A stretch of DNA of 64,000 nt from Vibrio spartinae. GTDB taxonomy: Bacteria > Pseudomonadota > Gammaproteobacteria > Enterobacterales > Vibrionaceae. Made by a program: the position numbers and the translations under genes. The stretch spans positions 301,001 to 365,000 of the forward strand of contig NZ_AP024907.1 of assembly GCF_024347135.1 (NCBI RefSeq), given 5' to 3'. Below, piece after piece: positions 47,590-58,267 of this stretch (positions within the stretch are counted from its first letter, which is position 1; every line of letters starts with the position of its first letter). Below the pieces are notes generated by a model. The model was not told the DNA's origin, made no database searches, and saw only the letters and a list, made by a program, of their open reading frames with translations.

Positions 47590-50223
47590 TTAGCCAGTAT
47601 TACGCATACCTGCTGCAATACCGGCAATGGTGACCATCAATGCTTCTTCGAGTTCAGCCGGTGGTGCATCATATTGGCGGGTTCTGTAGAGCAATTCAGC
47701 CTGAAGCATATTCAATGGCTCCACATAGATATTTCTGAGGCGAATGGATTCTTGTCCCCACGGATCGCTCTGCATCAGGTTTTCATTGTTTTCGACATTC
47801 AGTACGGTTTGAATATCTTCTTGGAGTTGCGTTCGCAGATGTTGCCCCAATTTTCTCAGATGCTCATCGACAAGGCGCTCATCGTAATACTGGGCAATCT
47901 CCAGATTACATTTTGAATACACCATCTCTAGCATCCCTAAACGGGTTGAGAAAAATGGCCATTCACGACACATCTCTTCCAAGAGCGCCTGATGTCCTTT
48001 ATCAATCGAATATTGAATCGCTTCCCCCGCACCGAGCCAAGCCGGTAACACCAGACGATTCTGACTCCAGGAGAAAATCCATGGAATGGCTCGGAGACTT
48101 TCTACACCGCCATTTGGGTTACGTTTGGCAGGACGAGAGCCCAATGGCAGTTTGCCCAATTCAAGCTCTGGCGTAGCTTGTCGGAAATAGGGCACGAAGT
48201 CAGGCTCGCCACGGACAACTTTTCGGTAAGCTTCACACGAGACCTCAGATAAAACTTCCATTAAATCGCGCCATTCTTGTTTTGGCTCCGGAGGCGGCAA
48301 TAAGTTTGCTTCCAGAATCGCACTGGCATAGAGATTGAAACTGTTGATTGCGACGTCCGGCAATCCTAATTTGAAGCGAATCATCTCGCCCTGCTCAGTG
48401 ACGCGCAGACCGCCTTTCAAACTCTTCGGTGGTTGTGACAGTAATGCTGCATGGGCCGGAGCACCACCTCGTCCCAATGTGCCTCCGCGACCATGGAACA
48501 AGGTCAGTTCGATACCTTCTTCTTCGCTGACCTTCACTAAAGATTCCATGGCACTATACTGTGCCCAGCCTGCGGACATTACACCGGCATCTTTGGCGGA
48601 ATCTGAATATCCGATCATCACCATCTGATGGTTCTGGATGAAGCCTCGATAGATATCGATCCCCATCAACTGACGGATGACTGACTCGGAACGATTGAGG
48701 TCGTCTAAAGTTTCGAACAGTGGACAAACATCCATACGATAAGGGCAACCGGCTTCCTGAAGTAGCAAATGAACCGCGAGTACATCAGATGCAGTTCTGG
48801 CCATTGAAATCACGTAGGCACCAAATGCTTCTTTCGGGTTCGCTGCAATGATCCGGCAAGTATCGAGCACTTCCTGAACGGGTTCTGATGGCTCCCAGTC
48901 TCGGGGGATCAGCGGACGTTTAGAACTTAATTCATTGGTGAGGAAAGCAACTTTATCCTGTTCGCTCCACTGTTCATAATCACCTAAGCCCAAATAGCGA
49001 GTCAGTTCAGACAATACATCTGAATGGCGGGTGCTTTCCTGACGAATATCGAGACGTACGAGGTGGACACCAAATGCTTTGATACGGCGCAGCGTATCCA
49101 GCAGGGAACCATCGGCAATTGAGCCCATACCACATTCATGTAATGACAGATAACAGGCATACAGCGGTTCCCACAGTTGACTGACGTTTTTCAGCGGTGC
49201 TTTGACCAGCAGTTGTTGCCCCTGAATCTTTTCACCGAGAATATCGATGGTTCCGGTCAACAACTGACGAATATCTTTCAGAATAGCACGGTAAGGTTCG
49301 TGTTCTTCTTCACCTGCAAGGCTGCGAACCTTACCGTTACACTTGGTCATCGACAGTTCGCTGATCAGTTCATTGACATCTCGCAGATACAAATCAGCCG
49401 CTTTCCAACGAGAGAGTAACAGCACTTCACGGGTGATTTTGTGTGTGACGAATGGGTTGCCGTCCCGGTCTCCCCCCATCCAAGAAGAGAAGTGGACGGG
49501 ACGGGCGTCTATCGGTAGCCCTTCTCCCAGATAGTCTTCCAGCCGATCATCCAGTTCACGCAGAAATTCAGGTACCGCTTCCCAGAGTGAGTTCTCAACG
49601 ACAGCGAATCCCCATTTGGCTTCATCCATTGGCGTCGGACGTTGTTTACGAATCACATCCGAGTGCCAGAACTGAGCGATCAACTGTTCGAGACGGCGTT
49701 CTGCTTTGTTGCGTTCTTTGGGAGCCAGTTCACTGAGTTCCAGACTCGACAGACACTGGTTAATTTTGACCAGCTTGTTGATCATCGTGCGACGGGTAAT
49801 TTCCGTCGGGTGAGCGGTCAGCACCAACTCGATGTTCAAATCACGAATCGCTTGTGCGGTGTCAAGCCGACTGATCTTTTTCTCGGTCAGTTTGTTAAAG
49901 AGTTCGTTGATCGCGTCAGGCGTACAAATATGAGAGTCGCAGTGGCGAGAGATCGTATGATATTGTTCGGCAATATTCGTTAAATTCAAAAACTGGTTAA
50001 ATGCCCGGGCGACCGGGGTTATCTGATCATCAGATAGACTTTTGATCTCTTCGACCAAAGTGTCCCGATCGGATGGGTGACCGTCTTTGAGGGATTTCGA
50101 GAGTTTCCGTATCGTCTCTACCTTTTCTAAAATAACGCTGCCATCGGCATCGAGGATTGTCTTACCGAGCAATCTGCCGAGCATGCTTACGTTACTTTTT
50201 AGCGCTGCATATTTTTCGTTCAT
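47590..50223 (-). CDS. ppc: Phosphoenolpyruvate carboxylase Ppc
   Basis: An 877-residue enzyme adding bicarbonate to phosphoenolpyruvate to give oxaloacetate, the anaplerotic step. Motifs: [19 protein letters not shown] (catalytic His), [80 protein letters not shown], and the C-terminal [15 protein letters not shown]. The start at 50223 ([16 protein letters not shown]) matches E. coli MNEQYSALRSNVSMLG and is preceded by AGGATGACA; the longer frame from 50256 is not needed. Confidence 0.97.
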   Translation of the reverse strand: MNEKYAALKSNVSMLGRLLGKTILDADGSVILEKVETIRKLSKSLKDGHPSDRDTLVEEIKSLSDDQITPVARAFNQFLNLTNIAEQYHTISRHCDSHICTPDAINELFNKLTEKKISRLDTAQAIRDLNIELVLTAHPTEITRRTMINKLVKINQCLSSLELSELAPKERNKAERRLEQLIAQFWHSDVIRKQRPTPMDEAKWGFAVVENSLWEAVPEFLRELDDRLEDYLGEGLPIDARPVHFSSWMGGDRDGNPFVTHKITREVLLLSRWKAADLYLRDVNELISELSMTKCNGKVRSLAGEEEHEPYRAILKDIRQLLTGTIDILGEKIQGQQLLVKAPLKNVSQLWEPLYACYLSLHECGMGSIADGSLLDTLRRIKAFGVHLVRLDIRQESTRHSDVLSELTRYLGLGDYEQWSEQDKVAFLTNELSSKRPLIPRDWEPSEPVQEVLDTCRIIAANPKEAFGAYVISMARTASDVLAVHLLLQEAGCPYRMDVCPLFETLDDLNRSESVIRQLMGIDIYRGFIQNHQMVMIGYSDSAKDAGVMSAGWAQYSAMESLVKVSEEEGIELTLFHGRGGTLGRGGAPAHAALLSQPPKSLKGGLRVTEQGEMIRFKLGLPDVAINSFNLYASAILEANLLPPPEPKQEWRDLMEVLSEVSCEAYRKVVRGEPDFVPYFRQATPELELGKLPLGSRPAKRNPNGGVESLRAIPWIFSWSQNRLVLPAWLGAGEAIQYSIDKGHQALLEEMCREWPFFSTRLGMLEMVYSKCNLEIAQYYDERLVDEHLRKLGQHLRTQLQEDIQTVLNVENNENLMQSDPWGQESIRLRNIYVEPLNMLQAELLYRTRQYDAPPAELEEALMVTIAGIAAGMRNTG

Positions 50224-50520
50224 TGTCATCCTGCCTTGAAAAAAAACTACATCCAATGTTTTTGTTTGATCTTGCTATATCGTGGATTTTCTCCGGTCAA
50301 ACTTCATATAGAGTAACAATATTCTGTTTGTTGTCTATACGAATAGATTAAATAATAAATAGAATTTAAGCGTTTTTTGTTGAAACTTTCTTTCAGAATG
50401 GCCTGAATGGTTAATTCTGTTTCAGGCCATTTATGTGCTTCAATATGAGATCTATACCAAAATAATATCGATAGCATCACGCGTGCGATACATGATGATC
50501 AGTCAGCATTATCATCAAGC
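50224..50520. other. Intergenic region between ppc and argE
   Basis: 297 bases on the minus-strand path from argE to ppc. It holds the ppc promoter and an 11-bp inverted repeat near its argE side. Nothing else is supportable. Confidence 0.5.
50397..50431 (-). terminator. Inverted repeat downstream of argE, possible terminator
   Basis: Perfect 11-bp arms AATGGCCTGAA / TTCAGGCCATT (50397-50407, 50421-50431), 13-base loop, 90 bases past the argE stop. The following bases on that strand are not a clean T-tract. Confidence 0.45.
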
Positions 50521-51657
50521 TCAAAAGCAATATTTGTAAATCGATTTGGTGAGTCGATCAATCGTCGGATCAATATACTCAAAAGCAAGAAATTCATCTG
50601 GCTGGTGGGCTTGATCGATCGAACCCGGCCCCATCACGAGTGTCGGACAGAGCTGTTGCAGATAAGGCGCTTCGGTACAGTAGTTGACCGTCTCAGCTTC
50701 TCGTCCGCTGAGCTGATGAATTTGCTCGACGAATGGATGATCTTTCTGACACTCATACCCGGGAATTGAATCATGCAACGGTTTCATTTCGATACGGCCG
50801 GGCCATTTGATTTCTAGTTCCTGAAGCGACTCGCGCAGCAGATGATCAAGCCCTTCGAGACTCATCCCCGGGAGCGGTCTGACATCATAGTGCAGTTCAC
50901 AACAGCCACAGATCCGGTTGGCACTGTCGCCACCATGAATATGCCCCAAATTGAGCGTTGGTGTCGGTACTTCAAACCCCGGATGATGATAGGTTTTGAT
51001 CAGTCGCTCTCGGACTTGCATCAGGGTAAACAGGATCTCATGCATGATTTCAATCGCATTCACACCCAATGCCGGATTCGATGAATGCCCTGATTTACCC
51101 GTAACCCGGATCGCATTGGCAACATGGCCTTTATGTGCATAGACCGGGACAAGGCTGGTGGGTTCACCGATAATACAGTAGTCCGGTTTAAAGGGGGCAC
51201 TCTCGGTAAAGTGGCGCGCACCCATCATGGTGGTTTCTTCATCACAGGTTGCCAGCACGTAAAGCGGCTTGGTTTGCTTCTGCCAGTCAATTTTTTGAAC
51301 CGCTTCTATAATAAAGGCAAAGAATCCTTTCATATCTGCGGTACCCAGACCGTAAAAACGTTGGTTTGACTCGGTCAGCACATGGGGATTGAAATTCCAC
51401 TGACCTTCATCGAAGGGGACGGTATCACTATGACCGGATAATAGCAGTCCTCCCTCACCATCTCCTTTTTTGGCGATAAGATTGTGTTTATGGGGGGCGA
51501 CGGTGTCGATTTGTACGGAGAAACCTAAGCTGCCCAGCCAGTCTGAAAGCTTCGCAATCACGGCTTCATTGCCTTCATCCCAGCTTGGATCTGTCGAGCT
51601 AATGGAAGAGGTTGAAATGAGGTCTTGATAAACCGTTTTGAATTTAGGGAATTGCAT
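50521..51657 (-). CDS. argE: Acetylornithine deacetylase ArgE
   Basis: A 378-residue M20-family metallohydrolase releasing ornithine from N-acetylornithine. Metal ligands are seen in [13 protein letters not shown] (His, Asp), [13 protein letters not shown] (Asp), [13 protein letters not shown] (catalytic Glu pair) and, at the end, [17 protein letters not shown] (His). The dimerisation domain lies between ([19 protein letters not shown]). It is divergent from argC, as in the E. coli argECBH cluster. Confidence 0.95.
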   Translation of the reverse strand: MQFPKFKTVYQDLISTSSISSTDPSWDEGNEAVIAKLSDWLGSLGFSVQIDTVAPHKHNLIAKKGDGEGGLLLSGHSDTVPFDEGQWNFNPHVLTESNQRFYGLGTADMKGFFAFIIEAVQKIDWQKQTKPLYVLATCDEETTMMGARHFTESAPFKPDYCIIGEPTSLVPVYAHKGHVANAIRVTGKSGHSSNPALGVNAIEIMHEILFTLMQVRERLIKTYHHPGFEVPTPTLNLGHIHGGDSANRICGCCELHYDVRPLPGMSLEGLDHLLRESLQELEIKWPGRIEMKPLHDSIPGYECQKDHPFVEQIHQLSGREAETVNYCTEAPYLQQLCPTLVMGPGSIDQAHQPDEFLAFEYIDPTIDRLTKSIYKYCF

Positions 51658-51801
51658 AGAATCTTTGCTCCTGCTATTGACAGAGTTAGGCTGAGAGGGT
51701 AAAAAGCATATTAAATCATTTTTTTTGAATAAAAAACCATAAATAAGCGAAAAACAGCATATTAATAATCATTTTTCGTTTGGTATTTAACCAGAACGTG
51801 C

Positions 51802-51837
51802 GTGTTTGAACTGATGTTCAAGTGTTGAATCAAACAC
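51802..51837. repeat. Nested inverted repeats in the argE-argC promoter gap
   Basis: GTGTTTGA / TCAAACAC (51802-51809, 51830-51837) enclose a second symmetric element TTGAAC-TGAT-GTTCAA (51806-51821). The gap should contain ArgR operators. ARG-box-like half-sites (TTGAATAAAAAACCAT near 51726 and ATATTAATAATCATT near 51759) are present, but no 18-bp consensus box is clear. Confidence 0.4.
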
Positions 51838-51904
51838 CCAACCGTTACATTAAAAGATAACGCGTTTCACTCAAAGATACAGTCAAAAAATCGGATGCAG
51901 GGAT

Positions 51905-52909
51905 ATGTTAAAAACAACCATTATCGGAGCCAGTGGATACACAGGTGCAGAGCTTGCCCTGATGGTCCATCAACATCCTGAACTAACGCTATCAGGTTTG
52001 TATGTTTCCGCCAACAGTGTCGATGCCGGAAAACCCATCGCTCAGTTGCACGGACAACTGGCCGGGCGCATTGATATGCCGGTTCAGGCATTGAGCGATC
52101 CGGAACAAGTCGCTCAGGAATCAGATGTGGTCTTTTTAGCGACCGCGCATGAAGTCAGCCACGACCTTGCGCCAATTTTCCTGGCGCATCAGTGCCAAGT
52201 GTTTGACCTGTCCGGTGCATTCCGTGTCAATCACCCCGATTTTTATACTGATTTCTACGGCTTTGAGCATCAGCATCAGGCCCATTTAGATCAGGCTGCG
52301 TATGGTCTGGCAGAATGGAATCAAGCTGCGATTCAGTCCAGTCAACTTGTCGCTGTCGCCGGGTGTTATACCACTGCTGCACAACTTGGCATTAAGCCTT
52401 TGCTGGTCTCGGAACTGGTGGATACGCAACAGTGGCCGGTGATTAATGCGACGAGTGGTGTGTCTGGTGCGGGTCGCAAAGCGACCATGACCAACAGTTT
52501 TTGTGAAGTGAGTTTACAGGCTTACGGTGTATTTACGCATCGTCATCAGCCTGAAATCGTTGCTCATTTAGGATGTGATGTGATTTTTACCCCCCATCTG
52601 GGGAACTTCAAACGTGGCATTCTGGCAACGATCACCATGAAACTGAAACCGGGAGTCATGGCAGCGGATGTGACCGCTGCCTTTACACAAGCTTATGCGG
52701 ATAAGCCAGCGGTTCGTTTAAGTGGTGAGACCCTGCCTCGGTTACAGCATGTTGTGAACTCGCCATTTTGCGATATCGGCTGGAAAGTGCAGGGTGAGCA
52801 CGTGATTGTGATTTCAGCGATTGATAACTTGTTGAAAGGGGCTTCCAGTCAGGCAATGCAGTGTCTGAATATTCACTACGGTTACCCTGAACTGACCGCA
52901 TTAATTTGA
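51905..52909 (+). CDS. argC: N-acetyl-gamma-glutamyl-phosphate reductase ArgC
   Basis: A 334-residue NADPH enzyme, third step of arginine synthesis. The nucleotide loop is [22 protein letters not shown]. The catalytic Cys is in [18 protein letters not shown], followed by [23 protein letters not shown] and the late active-site HRHQPEI and [13 protein letters not shown]. It is first gene of the argCB cluster; argB starts seven bases later. Confidence 0.97.
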   Translation: MLKTTIIGASGYTGAELALMVHQHPELTLSGLYVSANSVDAGKPIAQLHGQLAGRIDMPVQALSDPEQVAQESDVVFLATAHEVSHDLAPIFLAHQCQVFDLSGAFRVNHPDFYTDFYGFEHQHQAHLDQAAYGLAEWNQAAIQSSQLVAVAGCYTTAAQLGIKPLLVSELVDTQQWPVINATSGVSGAGRKATMTNSFCEVSLQAYGVFTHRHQPEIVAHLGCDVIFTPHLGNFKRGILATITMKLKPGVMAADVTAAFTQAYADKPAVRLSGETLPRLQHVVNSPFCDIGWKVQGEHVIVISAIDNLLKGASSQAMQCLNIHYGYPELTALI

Positions 52910-52916
52910 GGAACGC

Positions 52917-53711
52917 ATGGAACAATTATCTCATCCGGTTGTAATTAAGCTTGGTGGCGCGGTACTGGGAAGTAGCGAGACACTAGCAAAGCTTTTTGAG
53001 ACGGTGGCACAGTATCAGCAGAGCCGGCCGATTGTGATTGTTCATGGCGGGGGATACCTCGTCGATGAACTGATGTCCAAGCTTCAATTCGCAACTGTCA
53101 AAAAGCATGGCCTTCGGGTGACGCCTTATGATCAGATCCCATTTATTACCGGTGCATTGGCCGGTACAGCCAATAAAATGTTACAAGGCGAAGCCATCAA
53201 AAGTGGTTTGAAAGCTGTTGGTTTATGTTTGGGGGATGCGGGGTTGTGTCAGGTTGAAGAGCTCGATCCGGCGCTTGGCGCTGTCGGCCGTCCATCTGCC
53301 GGTGACCCAACGATTGTGAATGCGATCATGCAAGCGGGTGGTGTCCCGATTATCAGTTCAATCGGTCTGACAGTCAGCGGACAAATGATGAATGTTAACG
53401 CTGATGATGCAGCCGTGGCCGTTGCCAAAACACTGAATGCTGAATTGGTGCTGCTTTCCGATGTCAGCGGGGTATTGGATGAAAACAAACAGTTGATTAC
53501 TCATTTGGATGCATATCAGGCCAATCAGCTGATCGCGGATGGTGTGATCACCGATGGCATGATTGTTAAAGTGAAAGCGGCACTTGAAGCGGCTGAGGAT
53601 TTAGGTCGCGCGATTACGGTTGCCGGATGGAGAACACCAGAATTGCTGGCTCATCTGTTTTCTGGTGACAAGCACAGTGTCGGAACAAGTTTTTATCCCA
53701 CAACAAAATAG
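52917..53711 (+). CDS. argB: Acetylglutamate kinase ArgB
   Basis: A 264-residue amino acid kinase family enzyme phosphorylating N-acetylglutamate. [20 protein letters not shown] and [17 protein letters not shown] bind ATP and substrate, and [30 protein letters not shown] is the nucleotide-side motif; [17 protein letters not shown] follows. It lacks the extended N-terminal helix of arginine-inhibited kinases, like the E. coli type. The ATG follows GAGGAACGC. Confidence 0.97.
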   Translation: MEQLSHPVVIKLGGAVLGSSETLAKLFETVAQYQQSRPIVIVHGGGYLVDELMSKLQFATVKKHGLRVTPYDQIPFITGALAGTANKMLQGEAIKSGLKAVGLCLGDAGLCQVEELDPALGAVGRPSAGDPTIVNAIMQAGGVPIISSIGLTVSGQMMNVNADDAAVAVAKTLNAELVLLSDVSGVLDENKQLITHLDAYQANQLIADGVITDGMIVKVKAALEAAEDLGRAITVAGWRTPELLAHLFSGDKHSVGTSFYPTTK

Positions 53712-53811
53712 TTTCATTCAACAGACTGTTTTGTTTCAATAGATTTTTTACAAACTAGAAACGCTTGGCGCTGACCGCCATGTGCAGAGCTGAGATATTG
53801 GAGAAAAGATA

Positions 53812-55029
53812 ATGAGTAAGGTTCAAGTAAAAAAAGTTGTTGTTGCATACTCTGGCGGTCTGGATACGTCAGTGATTATTCCATGGTTAAAAGAAAACTA
53901 TGGTTGTGAAGTGGTCGCATTTGTTGCCGATGTCGGTCAAGGTGCAGATGAACTGGTCGGCATCGAAGAGAAAGCCATTGCTTCGGGTGCATCTGAATGT
54001 CATGTCGTTGACCTGAAAGATGAATTTGTCGCGGAATATATCTACCCAAGTCTGAAAACCGGTGCGTACTACGAAGGGAAGTATCTGCTCGGTACTTCAA
54101 TGGCTCGTCCGGTCATTGCCAAAGCACAGGTTGACGTCGCGCGTAAAGTGGGGGCTGATGCACTAGCGCACGGTTGTACCGGGAAAGGCAATGATCAGGT
54201 TCGTTTCGAAGGTGCTTTTTCTGCATTAGCACCGGATCTTCATGTGATTGCGCCATGGCGTGAATGGGATCTGGAAAGCCGTGAAGAGTGTCTGGATTAT
54301 TTGGCTGAGCGTAACATTCCTTGTGCGGCATCACTGACTAAAATCTATTCGCGCGATGCAAACTCATGGCATATCTCAACTGAAGGTGGGGTGTTGGAGA
54401 GCACTTGGAATGCGCCGAATGATGATTGCTGGGCATGGACCGTTGATCCGAAGAAAGCTCCGGATGCTGCGGAAAACGTGACATTGAAAATTGAGAATGG
54501 CGAAGTGGTTGCCGTTGACGGTCAGGCGATGTCGCCTTATGAAGTGCTGGTTTGCCTGAACGAGAAAGGGGTCAAGCATGGTGTCGGCCGGATCGATATC
54601 GTCGAAAACCGTCTGGTCGGTATGAAATCGCGCGGTTGTTATGAAACTCCCGGAGGCACCATCATGATGGAAGCTCTGCGTGCCGTTGAGCAACTGGTGC
54701 TGGATAAAACGGCGTTCGAATTCCGTGAAGAGATTGGGATTAAAGCATCCCACCTGATTTATGATGGTCGTTGGTTTACGCCATTACGTGAGTCGGTTTT
54801 TGCCGCAGCCGAGTCATTGGCAAAAGATGTCAATGGTGACGTCGTGATTGAACTTTACAAAGGTCATGCAACTGCGATTCAGAAGCGCTCTCCAAACAGC
54901 CTTTATTCAGAAGAGTTTGCGACCTTTGGTGCCGATGACGTCTATGACCAGAGTCATGCCGGTGGATTTATCCGTCTATACTCTCTGTCAAGCCGCATCA
55001 GAACGCTGAATGCAGCAAAACAAAAATAA
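53812..55029 (+). CDS. argG: Argininosuccinate synthase ArgG
   Basis: A 405-residue enzyme condensing citrulline and aspartate with ATP. The pyrophosphatase-type P-loop is [29 protein letters not shown]; further motifs are [33 protein letters not shown], and [17 protein letters not shown]. It follows argB after 100 bases, so may have its own promoter. The length class is that of most bacteria, not the longer E. coli type. Confidence 0.97.
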   Translation: MSKVQVKKVVVAYSGGLDTSVIIPWLKENYGCEVVAFVADVGQGADELVGIEEKAIASGASECHVVDLKDEFVAEYIYPSLKTGAYYEGKYLLGTSMARPVIAKAQVDVARKVGADALAHGCTGKGNDQVRFEGAFSALAPDLHVIAPWREWDLESREECLDYLAERNIPCAASLTKIYSRDANSWHISTEGGVLESTWNAPNDDCWAWTVDPKKAPDAAENVTLKIENGEVVAVDGQAMSPYEVLVCLNEKGVKHGVGRIDIVENRLVGMKSRGCYETPGGTIMMEALRAVEQLVLDKTAFEFREEIGIKASHLIYDGRWFTPLRESVFAAAESLAKDVNGDVVIELYKGHATAIQKRSPNSLYSEEFATFGADDVYDQSHAGGFIRLYSLSSRIRTLNAAKQK

Positions 55030-55059
55030 TGAGCAACGTTGGCGTGCAATAAAAAAGGT

Positions 55060-55090
55060 GGATCCGGACTTTGGTCCGGATCCCTTTTCT
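55060..55090 (+). terminator. Hairpin between argG and argH, possible attenuating terminator
   Basis: Perfect stem GGATCCGGAC / GTCCGGATCC (55060-55069, 55074-55083), loop TTTG, followed by CTTTTCTCTTT. It lies 31 bases after argG and 35 before the argH ATG. Confidence 0.7.
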
Positions 55091-55124
55091 CTTTAATAAA
55101 GATGTAAATGGCAGGAGAGATACA

Positions 55125-56507
55125 ATGGCATTATGGGGTGGTCGGTTTACTCAGGCAGCAGATACAAGATTTAAAGACTTTAATGATTCTCTTCGTTTTG
55201 ACTACCGTCTGGCCGAGCAAGATATTGTGGGTTCGGTGGCTTGGTCGAAAGCATTGCTATCCGTCAATGTGCTGACACAGGAAGAGCAACAGAAGTTAGA
55301 AGCGGCACTCAATGAGTTAAAAGCCGCTGTGGTTGCAGAGCCGGAACAGATTCTGAGTTCAGATGCTGAAGATATCCATTCATGGGTTGAACAGCAGTTG
55401 ATTGATCGTGTCGGTGATCTGGGCAAAAAACTCCATACCGGTCGTTCAAGAAACGATCAGGTGGCGACTGATTTAAAACTGTGGTGTCGTGCTCAGGGAG
55501 AAGTGTTAGTTGACGCTCTACAGCGCTTGCAGCACAGAATGGTTGAGGTTGCCCAAGCCAATCAAGCAACAGTCTTGCCGGGGTATACCCACTTACAACG
55601 TGCTCAGCCGGTTACATTTGCACATTGGTGTCTGGCATATCTGGAGATGCTTGAGCGGGATAGCTCGCGTTTGCAAGATGCGCTACAACGTCTGAATACT
55701 TGCCCGTTGGGTTCGGGTGCTTTAGCGGGGACAGCTTATGCGATTGATCGTGAGCAATTGGCGCAGTCGCTGGATTTTCAACGTGCAACCCGTAATTCTT
55801 TAGATGCCGTCTCTGATCGGGATCATGTCATAGAGCTGATGTCAGTCGCATCGATCTCGATGCTGCATCTGTCTCGTCTGGCAGAAGACCTGATTTTCTA
55901 TAATTCGGGCGAAGCCGGATTTATTGAACTCGCTGATACCGTGACGTCGGGCTCTTCACTGATGCCACAGAAGAAAAACCCGGATGCACTGGAATTAATT
56001 CGTGGTAAAACAGGGCGTGTTTATGGCGCACTGGCTGGCATGATGATGACCGTGAAGGCGTTGCCGCTGGCGTACAATAAAGACATGCAGGAAGACAAAG
56101 AAGGTCTGTTTGATGCGTTGGATACATGGTATGACTGTATCGAGATGACCGCGCTTTGTTTTGAAGGCATTCAAATCAATGGTGAACGGACGTTGGAAGC
56201 TGCAAAGCAAGGGTATGCGAACGCGACCGAGCTGGCAGATTATCTCGTTGCGAAAGGGATTCCATTCCGTGAAGCACACCATATTGTCGGCGTCGCTGTT
56301 GTCGGTGCGATTGCGAAAGGCTGTGCGCTGGAAGAATTGTCTCTGGATGAGCTCCGTGAATTTTCCGCCGTCATTGATGAGGATGTATACGGAACGTTGA
56401 CGATTGATTCGTGCCTGAAACAGCGCTGTGCTTTAGGTGGTGTTTCGCCAAATCAAGTAGCTTATGCCGTTGAACAGGCACAACAACGTCTGAGTGATAA
56501 CGATTAA
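55125..56507 (+). CDS. argH: Argininosuccinate lyase ArgH
   Basis: A 460-residue fumarase-superfamily lyase giving arginine and fumarate. [33 protein letters not shown]-like [30 protein letters not shown] and the signature [22 protein letters not shown] are visible. Many vibrios and Moritella carry ArgH fused to an acetyltransferase (ArgA-like) domain; here the chain ends at [10 protein letters not shown] with no such extension. The start at 55125 follows CAGGAGAGATACA, and the longer frame from 55071 runs into the hairpin. Confidence 0.96.
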   Translation: MALWGGRFTQAADTRFKDFNDSLRFDYRLAEQDIVGSVAWSKALLSVNVLTQEEQQKLEAALNELKAAVVAEPEQILSSDAEDIHSWVEQQLIDRVGDLGKKLHTGRSRNDQVATDLKLWCRAQGEVLVDALQRLQHRMVEVAQANQATVLPGYTHLQRAQPVTFAHWCLAYLEMLERDSSRLQDALQRLNTCPLGSGALAGTAYAIDREQLAQSLDFQRATRNSLDAVSDRDHVIELMSVASISMLHLSRLAEDLIFYNSGEAGFIELADTVTSGSSLMPQKKNPDALELIRGKTGRVYGALAGMMMTVKALPLAYNKDMQEDKEGLFDALDTWYDCIEMTALCFEGIQINGERTLEAAKQGYANATELADYLVAKGIPFREAHHIVGVAVVGAIAKGCALEELSLDELREFSAVIDEDVYGTLTIDSCLKQRCALGGVSPNQVAYAVEQAQQRLSDND

Positions 56508-56666
56508 AATCACAGTTCTTGATGGTCACTTATTTGGGCTGATATCGGATGCGAACGGCCGATCAAATCAGCCTTGGTAAGTTGCCGCGAACAAATGATC
56601 AAAAAAGATCGATTTTTTTTGAACCAATAGAAAAAGGCAGGGTCTACATTTATACCACTGCTTTTT

Positions 56667-56717
56667 CTTAGATGAATCTAAGAGGCCCCGAGACTGATTT
56701 TGGTCTTGGGGCTTTTT
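56667..56717 (+). terminator. Terminator after argH
   Basis: A small hairpin CTTAGA-TGAA-TCTAAG (56667-56682) precedes the main stem GCCCCGAGAC / GTCTTGGGGC (56685-56694, 56703-56712; two G-T pairs, 8-base loop), followed by five T. Confidence 0.8.
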
Positions 56718-56746
56718 CTTTCCGGTAGATTTTCTTTCCGGTAGAT
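56715..56746. repeat. Perfect 16-bp tandem repeat
   Basis: TTTCTTTCCGGTAGAT occurs at 56715-56730 and 56731-56746 without any change, directly after the argH terminator. Confidence 0.9.
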
Positions 56747-56801
56747 TCTGTTGCGGGGGCAAAGGTTATTGATGATGAGCGCTTGTCCGTTCACGCTTGG
56801 C

Positions 56802-57050
56802 TTAATGCGGTTTTCTTCTGCGCAATGGCAGAATGATAAACTTCATCCATAAGTGAAGACTGAGCAACAGATGCACCGCCAACCCAAAACAGATCAGCGC
56901 AATCCCTTCAACCGATTTGGTGTGGTGTATTCCCCAGAGTAGCCAGCCGCCCCAGAATAAAAGACAGAGCACGCTTAACTGATTCATACAGCGCTGACAG
57001 CGACCTATTTTTTTCCAGAACCAGCTTGATTCACAGTTGTTACAAGTCAT
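56802..57050 (-). CDS. Small membrane protein, DUF3624 family
   Basis: An 82-residue protein that I place in DUF3624, a vibrio family of unknown function, from memory of its pattern. The N-terminus has two C-x2-C pairs (MTCNNCESSWFWKKIGRCQRC), likely a small zinc ribbon. Two membrane segments follow (about 25-42 and 50-70), then a basic tail PLRRRKPH. The ATG is 310 bases from the peroxiredoxin gene on the same strand. Confidence 0.7.
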   Translation of the reverse strand: MTCNNCESSWFWKKIGRCQRCMNQLSVLCLLFWGGWLLWGIHHTKSVEGIALICFGLAVHLLLSLHLWMKFIILPLRRRKPH

Positions 57051-57366
57051 CGAAAGCGTTTATTGAGCGAATAAAAAGCAAGCGTAGGTGAGGATATGAG
57101 GGGAATCAAGCAAAAAAATTACTCTGGTTCACTTTCTTGGGGGAAGATGAGAACCAGAGTCGAAATGAATTACTGTTTATTCAAAAGGCAGTAACACACC
57201 GAAACAGAGCCAGCGTTATGGACAGTAACCCTGACTCAACTCCCGAGATAAAGCGAGTAAAAACAAGCAAAACACAGGCAGTTTGGATACGAAGTAAATG
57301 GTAGACCTATTCTTATTGTGATTGGTTTGGAGTCAGACCTCCGGGTCACCCAGAGGTCTGTATTAT
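57051..57366. other. Intergenic region between the DUF3624 gene and the peroxiredoxin gene
   Basis: 316 bases without a supportable gene. Only the hairpin after the peroxiredoxin gene and a probable promoter for the DUF3624 gene are expected here. Confidence 0.5.
57334..57360 (-). terminator. Hairpin after the peroxiredoxin-glutaredoxin gene
   Basis: CAGACCTC / GAGGTCTG (57334-57341, 57353-57360) continue into an inner GGG-TCA-CCC. It starts six bases past the stop. A clean T-tract is lacking on the gene's strand. Confidence 0.6.
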
Positions 57367-58110
57367 TTAGTTTGTGGCTGATTCACGGAAGTAGATATCC
57401 AGCTCTTCACTTCCGCCGATATGTTTACCACCGATGTAAACTTGAGGCACCGTTGAGCGACCGGTAATGGCGCGCAGGCTGACAGTTGTTGCATCTTTGC
57501 CCAACACAACCTCTTCATATTGCAGCTCTCGGTCAATCAGGGTCTGCTTCGCTTTGGCACAGAATGGGCAGCCCGGTTTGGTAAAGATGGTGATCGATTC
57601 CTGAAGCTGATGCCCCGGGGAAATATGTTTCAACATCGTATCCGCATCGGAAACTTTGAATGGGTCACCGGGTTCGTTCGGTTCAACAAACATCTCGTCG
57701 ACGATGCCATCTTTGACCAGCATACTGTAACGCCATGAGCGTTGACCAAAACCGAGATCGTGTTTATTGACTAACATGCCCATGCCGGCGGTAAATTCAC
57801 CGTTACCGTCAGGGATGAAGGTAATATTGTCGGCTTCCTGATCGTGTTTCCATGCATTCATGACGAATGTATCGTTCACAGAGACACACAAAATTTCATC
57901 AACACCATGCTCTTGAAAGATAGAAAACAGCTCGTTATATCGCGGTAAATGACTTGAAGAACATGTTGGTGTGAATGCACCGGGAAGACTAAACACGATG
58001 ACTGTTTTTCCTTTGAATAATTCATCAGTGGTTACATTGATCCACTGATCCCCCTTGCGCGTTGGAAAGGTAACTTGTGGAACGGGTTGGCCTTTTTTAG
58101 ATGTCAACAT
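57367..58110 (-). CDS. Peroxiredoxin-glutaredoxin hybrid (Prx5 type)
   Basis: A 247-residue fusion reducing hydrogen and alkyl peroxides with glutathione, like Haemophilus influenzae hybrid Prx5. The N-terminal Prx domain (about 1-160) has the peroxidatic Cys50 in PGAFTPTCSSSHLP and the Arg in RSWRYSMLV. The glutaredoxin domain (about 170-247) has the active-site C-P-F-C at 181-184, TVPQVYIGGKHIGG for glutathione binding, and recharges the peroxidatic Cys. It is divergent from oxyR with a near-perfect OxyR site between, so peroxide induction is expected. Confidence 0.95.
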   Translation of the reverse strand: MLTSKKGQPVPQVTFPTRKGDQWINVTTDELFKGKTVIVFSLPGAFTPTCSSSHLPRYNELFSIFQEHGVDEILCVSVNDTFVMNAWKHDQEADNITFIPDGNGEFTAGMGMLVNKHDLGFGQRSWRYSMLVKDGIVDEMFVEPNEPGDPFKVSDADTMLKHISPGHQLQESITIFTKPGCPFCAKAKQTLIDRELQYEEVVLGKDATTVSLRAITGRSTVPQVYIGGKHIGGSEELDIYFRESATN

Positions 58111-58219
58111 ACTGGGTGTCCTTTTAAGTTCAAATGTATTTTCGAATTTATATTCAAGTGTCTGGCACTTGTTTTTGTTTTGATGGGGCTATTATTCAAA
58201 AAAACCTTTGATAGCTCTA

Positions 58220-58256
58220 ATCGTTTGATGCTATGGTTTTGATAGATACAACCTAT
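58220..58256. promoter_or_regulatory. OxyR binding site between the peroxiredoxin gene and oxyR
   Basis: Four tetranucleotides at the exact OxyR spacing: ATCG-N7-CTAT-N7-ATAG-N7-CTAT (58220-58223, 58231-58234, 58242-58245, 58253-58256). The consensus is ATAG-N7-CTAT-N7-ATAG-N7-CTAT; 15 of 16 bases match. It ends 11 bases before the oxyR ATG and begins 109 bases upstream of the peroxiredoxin start, fitting oxyR autorepression plus activation of the divergent gene. Confidence 0.85.
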
Positions 58257-58267
58257 TGGGGGATAAA

